Of a DNA stretch of 64,000 bases, positions 21,701 to 38,036 are shown in pieces. The stretch covers positions 7,541,153-7,605,152 of the forward strand of contig OY987305.1 of the NCBI GenBank assembly GCA_963920635.1, written 5' to 3'. The stretch is from Pseudeuparius sepicola (taxonomy: Eukaryota; Arthropoda; Insecta; Coleoptera; Anthribidae). Within the stretch, counting starts at the first letter, position 1. Every line of letters begins with the position of its first letter. A model generated the notes under the pieces. That model was not told where the DNA came from. It made no database searches and worked only from the letters and a program-made list of their open reading frames with translations. The translations under genes were made by a program, and so were the position numbers.

Positions 21701-24700
21701 GTTTTTAAATGTGATAATTTTTTTTTTAATTTTGCGCAACTTGCTAGGTTTGGAAGGAAGTAATGCCTTTGTCTGCCAAAGATCTAAGGTGGTAAGATAT
21801 ACAATATGTATAACATTGTGTATGCTTTACCTTCTTTAGGTCTTTTTTTGCGTTCGTGGTTTGCATGGTATTAAAGTGCTTTTTGAATTTCAATTCTGTC
21901 ACGTTGTTAAAATTTGTAGCATTACTTTATAGGTATGTATGTACTTATTCTCATTTACACCATAAAGTTAGCGCAAAATTATTAAAAAAAACTCAATTGT
22001 ATTCGGCAAAGACAGTTTTTGGGACAAGTTTTGGCCAAATGTGTTTGAAGGCCTTTCAAAAGGAAAAAATACTACATCAATACTAAAGACGAAAATAGTA
22101 TTACATACCTACATAGCAAAATACATAAATGGCGTTTTTAAATGTGATAATTTTTTTTTTAATTTTGCGCAACTTGCTAGGTTTGGAAGGAAGTAATGCC
22201 TTTGTCTGCCAAAGATCTAAGGTGGTAAGATATACAATATGTATAACATTGTGTATGCTTTACCTTCTTTAGGTCTTTTTTTGCGTTCGTGGTTTGCATG
22301 GTATTAAAGTGCTTTTTGAATTTCAATTCTGTCACGTTGTTAAAATTTGTAGCATTACTTTATAGGTATGTATGTACTTATTCTCATTTACACCATAAAG
22401 TTAGCGCAAAATTATTAAAAAAAACTCAATTGTATTCGGCAAAGACAGTTTTTGGGACAAGTTTTGGCCAAATGTGTTTGAAGGCCTTTCAAAAGGAAAA
22501 AATACTACATCAATACTAAAGACGAAAATAGTATTACATACCTACATAGCAAAATACATAAATGGCGTTTTTAAATGTGATAATTTTTTTTTAATTTTGC
22601 GCAACTTGCTAGGTTTGGAAGGAAGTAATGCCTTTGTCTGCCAAAGATCTAAGGTGGTAAGATATACAATATGTATAACATTGTGTATGCTTTACCTTCT
22701 TTAGGTCTTTTTTTGCGTTCGTGGTTTGCATGGTATTAAAGTGCTTTTTGAATTTCAATTCTGTCACGTTGTTAAAATTTGTAGCATTACTTTATAGGTA
22801 TGTATGTACTTATTCTCATTTACACCATAAAGTTAGCGCAAAATTATTTAAAAAAACTCAATTGTATTCGGCAAAGGCAGTTTTTGGGACAAGTTTTGGC
22901 CAAATGTGTTTGAAGGCCTTTCAAAAGGAAAAAATACTACATCAATACTAAAGACGAAAATAGTATTACATACCTACATAGCAAAATACATAAATGGCGT
23001 TTTTAAATGTGATAATTTTTTTTTAATTTTGCGCAACTTGCTAGGTTTGGAAGGAAGTAATGCCTTTGTCTGCCAAAGATCTAAGGTGGTAAGATATACA
23101 ATATGTATAACATTGTGTATGCTTTACCTTCTTTAGGTCTTTTTTTGCGTTCGTGGTTTGCATGGTATTAAAGTGCTTTTTGAATTTCAATTCTGTCACG
23201 TTGTTAAAATTTGTAGCATTACTTTATAGGTATGTATGTACTTATTCTCATTTACACCATAAAGTTAGCGCAAAATTATTAAAAAAAACTCAATTGTATT
23301 CGGCAAAGACAGTTTTTGGGACAAGTTTTGGCCAAATGTGTTTGAAGGCCTTTCAAAAGGAAAAAATACTACATCAATACTAAAGACGAAAATAGTATTA
23401 CATACCTACATAGCAAAATACATAAATGGCGTTTTTAAATGTGATAATTTTTTTTTAATTTTGCGCAACTTGCTAGGTTTGGAAGGAAGTAATGCCTTTG
23501 TCTGCCAAAGATCTAAGGTGGTAAGATATACAATATGTATAACATTGTGTATGCTTTACCTTCTTTAGGTCTTTTTTTGCGTTCGTGGTTTGCATGGTAT
23601 TAAAGTGCTTTTTGAATTTCAATTCTGTCACGTTGTTAAAATTTGTAGCATTACTTTATAGGTATGTATGTACTTATTCTCATTTACACCATAAAGTTAG
23701 CGCAAAATTATTAAAAAAAACTCAATTGTATTCGGCAAAGACAGTTTTTGGGACAAGTTTTGGCCAAATGTGTTTGAAGGCCTTTCAAAAGGAAAAAATA
23801 CTACATCAATACTAAAGACGAAAATAGTATTACATACCTACATAGCAAAATACATAAATGGCGTTTTTAAATGTGATAATTTTTTTTTTAATTTTGCGCA
23901 ACTTGCTAGGTTTGGAAGGAAGTAATGCCTTTGTCTGCCAAAGATCTAAGGTGGTAAGATATACAATATGTATAACATTGTGTATGCTTTACCTTCTTTA
24001 GGTCTTTTTTTGCGTTCGTGGTTTGCATGGTATTAAAGTGCTTTTTGAATTTCAATTCTGTCACGTTGTTAAAATTTGTAGCATTACTTTATAGGTATGT
24101 ATGTACTTATTCTCATTTACACCATAAAGTTAGCGCAAAATTATTAAAAAAAACTCAATTGTATTCGGCAAAGACAGTTTTTGGGACAAGTTTTGGCCAA
24201 ATGTGTTTGAAGGCCTTTCAAAAGGAAAAAATACTACATCAATACTAAAGACGAAAATAGTATTACATACCTACATAGCAAAATACATAAATGGCGTTTT
24301 TAAATGTGATAATTTTTTTTTTAATTTTGCGCAACTTGCTAGGTTTGGAAGGAAGTAATGCCTTTGTCTGCCAAAGATCTAAGGTGGTAAGATATACAAT
24401 ATGTATAACATTGTGTATGCTTTACCTTCTTTAGGTCTTTTTTTGCGTTCGTGGTTTGCATGGTATTAAAGTGCTTTTTGAATTTCAATTCTGTCACGTT
24501 GTTAAAATTTGTAGCATTACTTTATAGGTATGTATGTACTTATTCTCATTTACACCATAAAGTTAGCGCAAAATTATTAAAAAAAACTCAATTGTATTCG
24601 GCAAAGACAGTTTTTGGGACAAGTTTTGGCCAAATGTGTTTGAAGGCCTTTCAAAAGGAAAAAATACTACATCAATACTAAAGACGAAAATAGTATTACA

Positions 24701-26513
24701 TACCTACATAGCAAAATACATAAATGGCGTTTTTAAATGTGATAATTTTTTTTTTAATTTTGCGCAACTTGCTAGGTTTGGAAGGAAGTAATGCCTTTGT
24801 CTGCCAAAGATCTAAGGTGGTAAGATATACAATATGTATAACATTGTGTATGCTTTACCTTCTTTAGGTCTTTTTTTGCGTTCGTGGTTTGCATGGTATT
24901 AAAGTGCTTTTTGAATTTCAATTCTGTCACGTTGTTAAAATTTGTAGCATTACTTTATAGGTATGTATGTACTTATTCTCATTTACACCATAAAGTTAGC
25001 GCAAAATTATTAAAAAAAACTCAATTGTATTCGGCAAAGACAGTTTTTGGGACAAGTTTTGGCCAAATGTGTTTGAAGGCCTTTCAAAAGGAAAAAATAC
25101 TACATCAATACTAAAGACGAAAATAGTATTACATACCTACATAGCAAAATACATAAATGGCGTTTTTAAATGTGATAATTTTTTTTTTAATTTTGCGCAA
25201 CTTGCTAGGTTTGGAAGGAAGTAATGCCTTTGTCTGCCAAAGATCTAAGGTGGTAAGATATACAATATGTATAACATTGTGTATGCTTTACCTTCTTTAG
25301 GTCTTTTTTTGCGTTCGTGGTTTGCATGGTATTAAAGTGCTTTTTGAATTTCAATTCTGTCACGTTGTTAAAATTTGTAGCATTACTTTATAGGTATGTA
25401 TGTACTTATTCTCATTTACACCATAAAGTTAGCGCAAAATTATTTAAAAAAACTCAATTGTATTCGGCAAAGACAGTTTTTGGGACAAGTTTTGGCCAAA
25501 TGTGTTTGAAGGCCTTTCAAAAGGAAAAAATACTACATCAATACTAAAGACGAAAATAGTATTACATACCTACATAGCAAAATACATAAATGGCGTTTTT
25601 AAATGTGATAATTTTTTTTTTAATTTTGCGCAACTTGCTAGGTTTGGAAGGAAGTAATGCCTTTGTCTGCCAAAGATCTAAGGTGGTAAGATATACAATA
25701 TGTATAACATTGTGTATGCTTTACCTTCTTTAGGTCTTTTTTTGCGTTCGTGGTTTGCATGGTATTAAAGTGCTTTTTGAATTTCAATTCTGTCACGTTG
25801 TTAAAATTTGTAGCATTACTTTATAGGTATGTATGTACTTATTCTCATTTACACCATAAAGTTAGCGCAAAATTATTTAAAAAAACTCAATTGTATTCGG
25901 CAAAGACAGTTTTTGGGACAAGTTTTGGCCAAATGTGTTTGAAGGCCTTTCAAAAGGAAAAAATACTACATCAATACTAAAGACGAAAATAGTATTACAT
26001 ACCTACATAGCAAAATACATAAATGGCGTTTTTAAATGTGATAATTTTTTTTTTAATTTTGCGCAACTTGCTAGGTTTGGAAGGAAGTAATGCCTTTGTC
26101 TGCCAAAGATCTAAGGTGGTAAGATATACAATATGTATAACATTGTGTATGCTTTACCTTCTTTAGGTCTTTTTTTGCGTTCGTGGTTTGCATGGTATTA
26201 AAGTGCTTTTTGAATTTCAATTCTGTCACGTTGTTAAAATTTGTAGCATTACTTTATAGGTATGTATGTACTTATTCTCATTTACACCATAAAGTTAGCG
26301 CAAAATTATTTAAAAAAACTCAATTGTATTCGGCAAAGACAGTTTTTGGGACAAGTTTTGGCCAAATGTGTTTGAAGGCCTTTCAAAAGGAAAAAATACT
26401 ACATCAATACTAAAGACGAAAATAGTATTACATACCTACATAGCAAAATACATAAATGGCGTTTTTAAATGTGATAATTTTTTTTTTAATTTTGCGCAAC
26501 TTGCTAGGTGTCA
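18718..26513. repeat. 432/433-bp satellite array, 18 complete copies
   Basis: Eighteen head-to-tail units, each starting GGTTTGGAAGGAAGTAATGCC, differ at only a few positions. These are AATTATTAAAA against AATTATTTAAA, GGCAAAGACAG against GGCAAAGGCAG, and one extra T in a poly-T run that makes the 433-bp form. Copies 4, 5 and 10 carry both alternative letters; copies 16-18 carry only the first. Each unit holds two overlapping 76-codon plus-strand frames. These recur only because the units are nearly identical; they lack any recognised motif and I do not call them genes. The array length is a whole number of units to within a few bases. Confidence 0.95.
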
Positions 26514-26754
26514 ATAAAATGTTTTTGTAGATTCCCATTTAATGGGGTGCTTTTTCATAAATACCTAACCGCCAAAAATTTGCAGGAAGATGCATGTCAT
26601 TTAAATTGCTTGTTTGTTTTTATGTCCTATATAGATACTTTATTACAATCTTTTAGATTCCTACATGTAGGTACTTTATGCATTATATTAGACCTCCAGA
26701 CAAAAGTTATTTAAATTGCATGTGCCCTTTTAGAGTAAAATAGTTATATACATA

Positions 26755-27409
26755 TACAGTGTGATTCACTTAAAACCGGAACACCCTCATATAATATGTG
26801 TATTTGTCATCCAATTTTGATCTAGGTTTTTTAACGATAGGTTATCAAAAACTGTACGTTATGGCAAACTGGTTTTTACCAAATTTTGTTAAAAAATATA
26901 TAACAATAAAAATTCTAGAAACCAATGAAAATCGCGAGCTTAAATCAAGTTGCATGAGGATTGAAAACAATAATTGAAACTGTATGTAACTTGCTTTATT
27001 ACAAGTATGTATAGGTACCTAAATACAAAAAAAAACTAAAGTAAATATGAAATTTTATTTTTTTTTCTACTAATCCACCATTTATTTCAATAAATTTTTC
27101 ATACCTCATAATTTTTACATTAGGGTTTTTGTAATCAGGTACCTATGCCTATTATTGACATTTCTATTATTTGTAATAAAGTAAGTTTCAGTTTTAATCA
27201 TTGTTTTTAATGGACGTGCAACTTGCGATTTTCATTGGTTTCTAGAATTTTTATTGGTCCATATTTTTTAACAAAATTTGGTACAAACCCTTTTTAAGGG
27301 ATGCCCAATCCATAGCGACCCAATCAGAATTTTTATAAAAATATTCCTAATATGACCCATGACCTATCGTTAAAAAAACAAATACAAATTTTATGGGGGT
27401 CACAGTGTA
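26755..27409. mobile_element. MITE with TACAGTGTGA-type ends
   Basis: The left end is TACAGTGTGATTCAC and the right end, reverse-complemented, TACACTGTGACCCC. Inner arms pair well, for example AATTCTAGAAACCAATGAAA-type blocks at 26930 and their inverse at 27235, and AACGATAGGT against ACCTATCGTT. TA at both tips fits a mariner-type target. There is no coding capacity. Confidence 0.55.
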
Positions 27410-29248
27410 TATATCATATTATTTTTATTTATTATTTTATTTATTGCATTTTTATTTATTTCATTGATATTATTCATGGTGATAAAATCCATATACAGGA
27501 CGGATCCAACACTCAAAACTTCCTAAGCCCGTAACTTTTTTATTTTTTATGTGACTTGTTTTGAAAAATGAAAAATTTCCCCGACACAAAATTTTATAAT
27601 AATAGTCCTACTTTGATCTTTTCGTTGGGATTCTTATTCACTGCTGGTGATTAAAAACGATTTTTCGCAAACAATAACAAGACTACCAAGGCACTAAAGT
27701 TCAACTTTTTATAACGAATTTGGACTTTAGTTGCCGAGGCCTGGAAGGCTGAGGAATTACCACCCTTGTAAAATCTTTATTTTTTGACGGATTTTTTTTT
27801 AAATTGTTAGGTAGATTCATTCATTCATTTATTCATTCATTCATTCATTGCATTTATTGAGTGGGTATCTTTACTCTTTGGATGTAATTATTGCCAACTA
27901 CGAGCACCTTTATGAGCTGAAACTAGTAGCCCCAAGGATTTTTTTAGAAAAAAAAACCTGCAGAAGCAGACTCTTGTTTATAATCATTTAAAACATACAA
28001 ATTTTCATTATTCTAAAATAAGAGAAAAATATTATTATTTTTTAATTTTAGGAATTTCTTATTGTTTTTTAAAGTTATAACACATTTGCCTTAATCGAGA
28101 GTTACATTTTTCATTTTTATAAAATGATGAAAAAGTTAAATTTTAATAATAAAAAAATTCTCACATTTTAGAACAATTAAGTTTAGACAGGTTTTGAGTT
28201 TTGAGTGATACTTAATAAAGAAGCTGTGGCCAGTTTTTTTAAAGGACTTTCTTTTGGTAAGATTAATAAAAACTCAAAAAATATAACGAAGGGTCTGGGA
28301 ACTTTTCATTTTAAGTAAGATCTGTAGAATTCAAAAATAATAACATTTTATTTTGTAGATTAAGTGGCTTATGTCTTTTTTGCATCGATTTAAATATTGA
28401 CAGTATATTGTGGCATGGTATGATAATTTGTAAATGCCATTTTGATAACCATAAATAACATTTTTGCTTAAAATTATATTTTTGGGGATGACTGAGAAGA
28501 GATTGTCAAAAATGAGAAAAGTATCTATTAAATTTAAATTAAATTTTGTATTTCACATCTATCCGTTGTCAAATATGTAATTATTGTTCTTTTCTATCTG
28601 GAAAACATGTCGACATGCAACTTCTCTGCAAATATTTCGAGAGTATGCTATTTAATCCAAATTGAAATCATAAAATTTGTATGGCCCTATTAAACTCTTA
28701 TGCAAAGATGGCTTGACATTAAAATTATCTTTAATATTAAGACCACTGTGCATACATTCCTTGAATAATACCTACCTATCCACACGTCCACACGTCCACT
28801 ATATTATTGTGTAATTTCTACACTCCTTTGCTAATATTATAGTTCACTATATTTAGATTAAACCTGACTAATAAGCTCAAATTTAAATATAACTTAAGTA
28901 TATAAGCTTGAAATTAGACCAGGCTAAATATTTTGGTTAATTATTTTAATTATTTTGTCCTTTGACAAAATGACAAAAATGTTGGGCATGGAGCAGATAG
29001 CAGTTCGAGGCAAGTGAAGCTATGAAAATACTATTTGCAAGTTCACTTTTTATCACGTTTTGTAGTTATATATGTAACACCAAGTAGGTATTTTTGTTAT
29101 ACTTGCCTTTTTCTAGCTTCATGTCTCACACTTATTCTGAACATTTTGTTGTGACTTACCATTTTTGTATTGTAATAGAGTGTTGATAACACGTGCTTAC
29201 AGTAAATGCTTCATAAGAATTATAATTTAGTTTGTCTCTACATTTCAG
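27410..29248. other. AT-rich non-coding stretch before the AHCYL exons
   Basis: No exon is visible. It holds a short ATTC microsatellite (27814-27849) and is read as the downstream part of the first AHCYL intron if the upstream exons are real, otherwise as promoter-proximal spacer. Confidence 0.35.
27814..27849. repeat. (ATTC)n microsatellite
   Basis: About nine tetranucleotide units of ATTC with one ATTT interruption. Confidence 0.85.
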
Positions 29249-33436
<4,188 letters not shown>

Positions 33437-33950
33437 GAAAATTAATAATAAAAATTTGAATTATCTTATAGCGAATATTTGTAGGTATTAGCAACTGAAG
33501 AAATATATGCCAGCCGAAAATAATTCAGTTTTAAATCGGTTATTGCTCGTATTTGTTGACTCGTGTTAATTTGTATATAGTGCTTCTAATTTCAGTTAGG
33601 CTATTTTAATTCCATTTGACAAGAAATTAGTTCAAATCATCCTGATGATCAAAACTGTTTGCAGCCACCTGTATTTAATTTAAAATTTAATTGAAAATTT
33701 TGTTTGGTAATCAATTACTTCAAGTAGGTTACACATAAAAGCCTTAGAAATATTCTAAACTTTTTGAAACTCCGTTTTACATAGGTGTATCTAACCAGCT
33801 TGTAAACCTAATTGATGGATTTATTATAACTGTTAGGCGTGTTTTTAGTATGTTTGTGACAATAGTATTTTTTTAAGGGCAAGAGATTTTTTGGTACCTA
33901 CATAGTGTTTTAAAATTGTGTTCGTTACATATAGTATAAAAAAAAAATCC

Positions 33951-33956
33951 AATAAA
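33951..33956 (+). terminator. Likely poly(A) signal of the AHCYL-like gene
   Basis: AATAAA about 515 bases after the stop codon, preceded by an A-rich run and followed by a GT-rich stretch. A further AATAAA at about 36657 could serve a longer transcript. Confidence 0.5.
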
Positions 33957-34029
33957 TGTTACCGAATATTTAAATAGCCTTTTGTCATATTCAAAATATA
34001 GCGTTAACTTAGTAACCACAAAAAGAATA

Positions 34030-34685
34030 GGGAATGGAAGACAGTTTTGGATAATCCCCCCATTCCTTTTCGACCCCCCTTTTCTTTTTCTTATTTACCA
34101 CCTACTATCCTACGTCCCTGGTAGGCCACGCCCATGTTTTTCCATAAGCATCACGCATGCCCACCGAGAGTATGACCTCTCCCATGTAGTTTTGCAAATA
34201 TTCGGATGACTTTGAGATTCGGATGATACGGATTCGGAATAATTTAATATTCGGTTTATTAATTCGAATCCGTATTCATTTTTTAGAGAACATAGGAGTT
34301 CCGTATCCATAACCTGACCTTTATATTTTGTGGTATCCGTAATCTTCCACCACGAGTGGACGGTGTAACAATCCGTAATCCGTGAATCCATATCAAAATG
34401 AATCCGGAAAGGCAACCCTCAGAGCCGATTAGTCTGCATCTGCCACTCGTCACTCCGGTTTCGAACTAGCATAATCGTTCATCTTTAGGTGAAAATTTGA
34501 ATCCGTATTCCGATTCTGCATCAAATTATTTATTAATTTAAATATTCGGATTCGACGGATATTATAATTATATAATTATTTGTGCTTAATTCGCCGTATG
34601 TTAGGTGCGGGTACAGGGGAAAGGTTATACGCTTGGATCAAATAGGAATGGGGGGATAATCCACAACTGTCTTATTTCCTTCCCT
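34030..34685. repeat. Foldback element with arms of about 40 bp
   Basis: Left arm 34030-34066 (GGGAATGGAAGACAGTTTTG then GATAATCCCCCCATTCC) is complementary to right arm 34645-34685 with a few changes. The interior repeats ATTCGGAT/ATCCGTAT words in both orientations. The minus-strand open frame at 34110-34415 reads through this AT-rich interior and shows no motif. Confidence 0.6.
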
Positions 34686-34732
34686 ACTAAGAAGACATCG
34701 AGTAAAAGGGTTTACAATACATTGTCTGGCAC

Positions 34733-35107
34733 GGGCGTCCGGAGGGGGGGGGGGGCAGGGGGCAAAAATCAACAAAAAAATATATGGGTTCCCATTTCAT
34801 ACTTTTAATTTGATTTTCTAAGTGAGCAGTATTGTAGTAGTATTTTCTTGGTTAGTTTTTGGGACACAGTACAAGGCAGTGTTGAAATGAAAATGAAAAT
34901 TCCTGAAAAAGAAAAGAAATGTTTTACTTGAATTTTTGAAATTGTCGTCTAAAGGATTATGCACCGACCTTGAGAAACACCACGTATCACAGAAAAATAT
35001 CAATGATAATATAAAATATAATTACAAAAATTTCCTAATTCTTCATGGAATTTTCTGACAATTTTTCGATTTCTGGTGCTCCCCTGGAAAATTTTCTGCG
35101 GACGCCC
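34733..35107. repeat. Probable small TIR element with GGGCGTCCG ends
   Basis: GGGCGTCCGGAGGGG at the left faces CCCCTGG...CGGACGCCC at the right. A G-homopolymer follows the left end. No clear target-site duplication was found, so the boundary is tentative. Confidence 0.4.
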
Positions 35108-35128
35108 ATGTTGACTGGCAGATATTTA

Positions 35129-35858
35129 TACAGGATGTCCCAGGTTTTTTTATTTAGACTTTGACATTTTGTAGAAGAACTCATTGTAAGGTTGGTTGCT
35201 CGTATAAACATAGGTACTAAAGTTGTTCGTTTCTGAGATAACAGGGCTTTGTAGTTTTCTTTTTAAAATTGAGTTATGGCAATGTCCCCCAAAATAATCA
35301 AGGTGCTGAACTGAAATTTAGCACTGCTGCGTATCTCACAGAGGTTGCCACTTGCGCTATTTTTGGATTGTGCTTTTACTCGTAACTTTTTTGAGGTTAT
35401 GTTTTTGTTTTTGCAGGTCCATCATTTTAGTGCATCTTTTCATTTGCAACAAAAGTGTATTCTTGTTTCATAACGATAAAATCAACCGGTTGAGTTGAAA
35501 TTTTCAAAACATGCCCCAAAACACCTGTTAACTTCAACTGTACATTTAAAATGAAGTAAAAAATGCCAAATGGACACTGGTCAAAACACCATTGGTTTTC
35601 TTTAAATAGAGTGTCGTTTCCATTTTGAATTGTGCTTTTAATCTTAACTTTTTTGAGGTTATATTTTTGAAGGTCCATCAATTTAGTGCATCTTTTCATT
35701 TGCAACAAAAGTGTACTCTTGTTTTCTAACGATAAAATCAACCGTTTGAGGCATGTTTTGACAAATTTCAACCTGCAAGACATATTTTTATATGAGCAAC
35801 CCAACGAGTTTCCTACAAAATATCAAAGTCCTGATTAAAAAACCTGGGACACCCTGTA
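35129..35858. mobile_element. TACAGGATGTCCC-ended MITE with internal direct repeat
   Basis: The left end TACAGGATGTCCCAGGTTTT pairs with the right end AAAACCTGGGACACCCTGTA. Inside, a block of about 85 bp starting near 35432 (TAGTGCATCTTTTCATTTGC) recurs at about 35685 in the same orientation. The 125-codon minus-strand frame at 35427-35804 lies wholly inside and arises from this duplication; it is not a gene. Confidence 0.75.
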
Positions 35859-38036
35859 TATCCTGAGCTTACGATTAAAAAACTTTTCAGATTACAGATC
35901 AACTAATAGAACTTATCATTGTATTTATATCGTGAATGGCTGAAATTACCATTAATATTGTCATGTTACTGTAAGTATTCAGGTATTGTTTTGCCAGATG
36001 TTGAAGAGGTCCTATAGACGTACTAAATCCAGTTTCAATGTAAGTGAAAATTTTTCTGAATAAATGACTGCCAGCATTACAAATGCGATTTTATAGAAAT
36101 CTGCCTAAACTACAGTTTTTCATTGTCACTAGGACTTCCAAAGACTGTAGGCATACTATTATTTTTAAATGATCTCGTATGTTGTCCTTAATTTCAGCCA
36201 GTATTAGAAGATCAGATGTTCGTGGCAGAAAATATAAAAGTGCTTATGTAAAGTTGTAATAGAAGTTTGATTATCACATTTATAATGAAAATATTGTTAT
36301 AATTGTTATCAGTTGCTTATAGATATTTTAAATTTGGAATTAACACATTAGGTATTTTGAATACCTATCGATTTCATTTCAGCAATAGGTTGACCAAATG
36401 CTGCAGCTTGCCATGCACCAAGTAGAGATTTTTTTCAATTTCCTATCAAATTTTTCTAGAAGTTTATGAGAATATTATAACAAAAATATATGTTGTTTAT
36501 TAGTTTGCACTTGGTCAATTAATAATAAGGCCTTATTTTAGAACATAAGTACTTATCCCAGTATTTATTCGTGGCAGTTTTGTACTATTTTTTGCTAGTG
36601 AGCAACATTTTTGTAGTATCCATTTTTATTTGTTATGTATTTTAATTTGTTTTAGAATAATAAAGCAAAAAACCCACCTGATATTGTTTGTCTCCAAAAA
36701 TGGGTAGTAGGTCAAGAAAACCAAAAATATACTTCTTAATAATTATATTTTACAATATGTTTACAAACGACTAAAAAATGCACAGATTAAAGGTTTAATC
36801 TACTTGAGGAATTTAAAATGTTTCCAGATACTGAACATGTAGAAAAAAATATAAAAGTATAAATTCTTGAGCACCATAATAATAGAAGTGAGGTATATTT
36901 TGAATGACTATTACAGCATATTCAATACAGCAGTAGATGGCACAACTTTTTAAGTATTAATTGCAAATACAAGTATAAATGAATGGTAACTAGGGGTTGA
37001 AGTCATTTTTTACACAAGATACTTTAGGGTATTATAAATAATTTATGTGTAAAGTAACAATACAATATGCAAGCTCTTTCAAAAAATAACCAAACATTAT
37101 TGTCGAAATTGCACATAGTTATAATTGCACATTGTTTAGCATCATAACATTTATTTACTACCAAACAATTATTCGAGTTTAAATTGAGAAAATGTGTCTC
37201 ATTAGGGAAAAAATAGAATTAAATAGTCATTTGATTAAAACTTAAAATTGAAAATATTTGTGCACACTATAAAAAAATTAAATACATCTTTTTAGACTGG
37301 GTATACAATTAAACCGCTTAAACATTACTAGCCCTCTTCTGCGTATTTTAAGAAAAATCGTTTAAAACAGCAAAGAGCTATAAACATAAAATAGTCCAAT
37401 TTTGTGATGCACTTTCTTAAATATTCAGTCACAATTTCAGAAATATTTTTTTTAGTTTCCTTAGTTATATACAAATTAATATAAAATATATATCTCAACA
37501 TAATAGTACATAAAAAACATTTGAAGTGTGAAGAAAGAAGCAAAAATATTATTTAAATATCACAGTTTAACAACAGTATTGAGTTGCTTTTAATCTTCAG
37601 TTAATGCAAATACACATTCTGAAATGAGATGCAATTACTTATAAAACCATTCTGTAAAATTACGAATAACTAACAACTAATTACGTTAACCTAATATCCA
37701 TGACTCTATGTATATATTGTACCTACTCACATAGTGAAAGTGTACTTGTAAAAACTGTAGGATGTAGTAAAATTAAAGCGAGTAAAAACCATAAATAAAA
37801 CAATTCAAAAATGTGATGTTCACCGGTAGTGGTGTAATTTGTCTTTTGTTAAAAAAATATAGTGTTTACATACAACATTACATCGGCATTAGGCAACATT
37901 TTTCAGAGACACCCTGTTCAGTTTTATATACAAAATTACAAAAAATCAATTACGTGACAGTTCTATAATATCTTGTTAATATATTAATACATACAATTCA
38001 AAATCTTGGTGGACCTTCATCCACCTTTTCCTTATG
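35859..38036. other. Convergent intergenic region between the AHCYL and OATP genes
   Basis: No coding exon is visible. It should contain the 3' UTR of the OATP gene (minus strand). A TTTATT at 37150-37155, which is AATAAA on the minus strand, is one candidate poly(A) signal. Confidence 0.4.

Noticed and set aside
18831..26413. Repeated 76-residue open frames as a multi-copy gene family
   Set aside because: They are the same frame in every unit of a 432-bp satellite. There are no motifs, two frames overlap, and openness follows from near-identity of units.
18718..26513. CRISPR-like array
   Set aside because: The units are contiguous 432-bp repeats with no unique spacers, in a eukaryotic genome.
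34110..34415. 101-codon minus-strand frame
   Set aside because: It reads through a foldback element interior made of ATTCGGAT-type words; no motif.
35427..35804. 125-codon minus-strand frame
   Set aside because: It is wholly inside a MITE and contains an internal duplication of the DNA; no domain was recognised.
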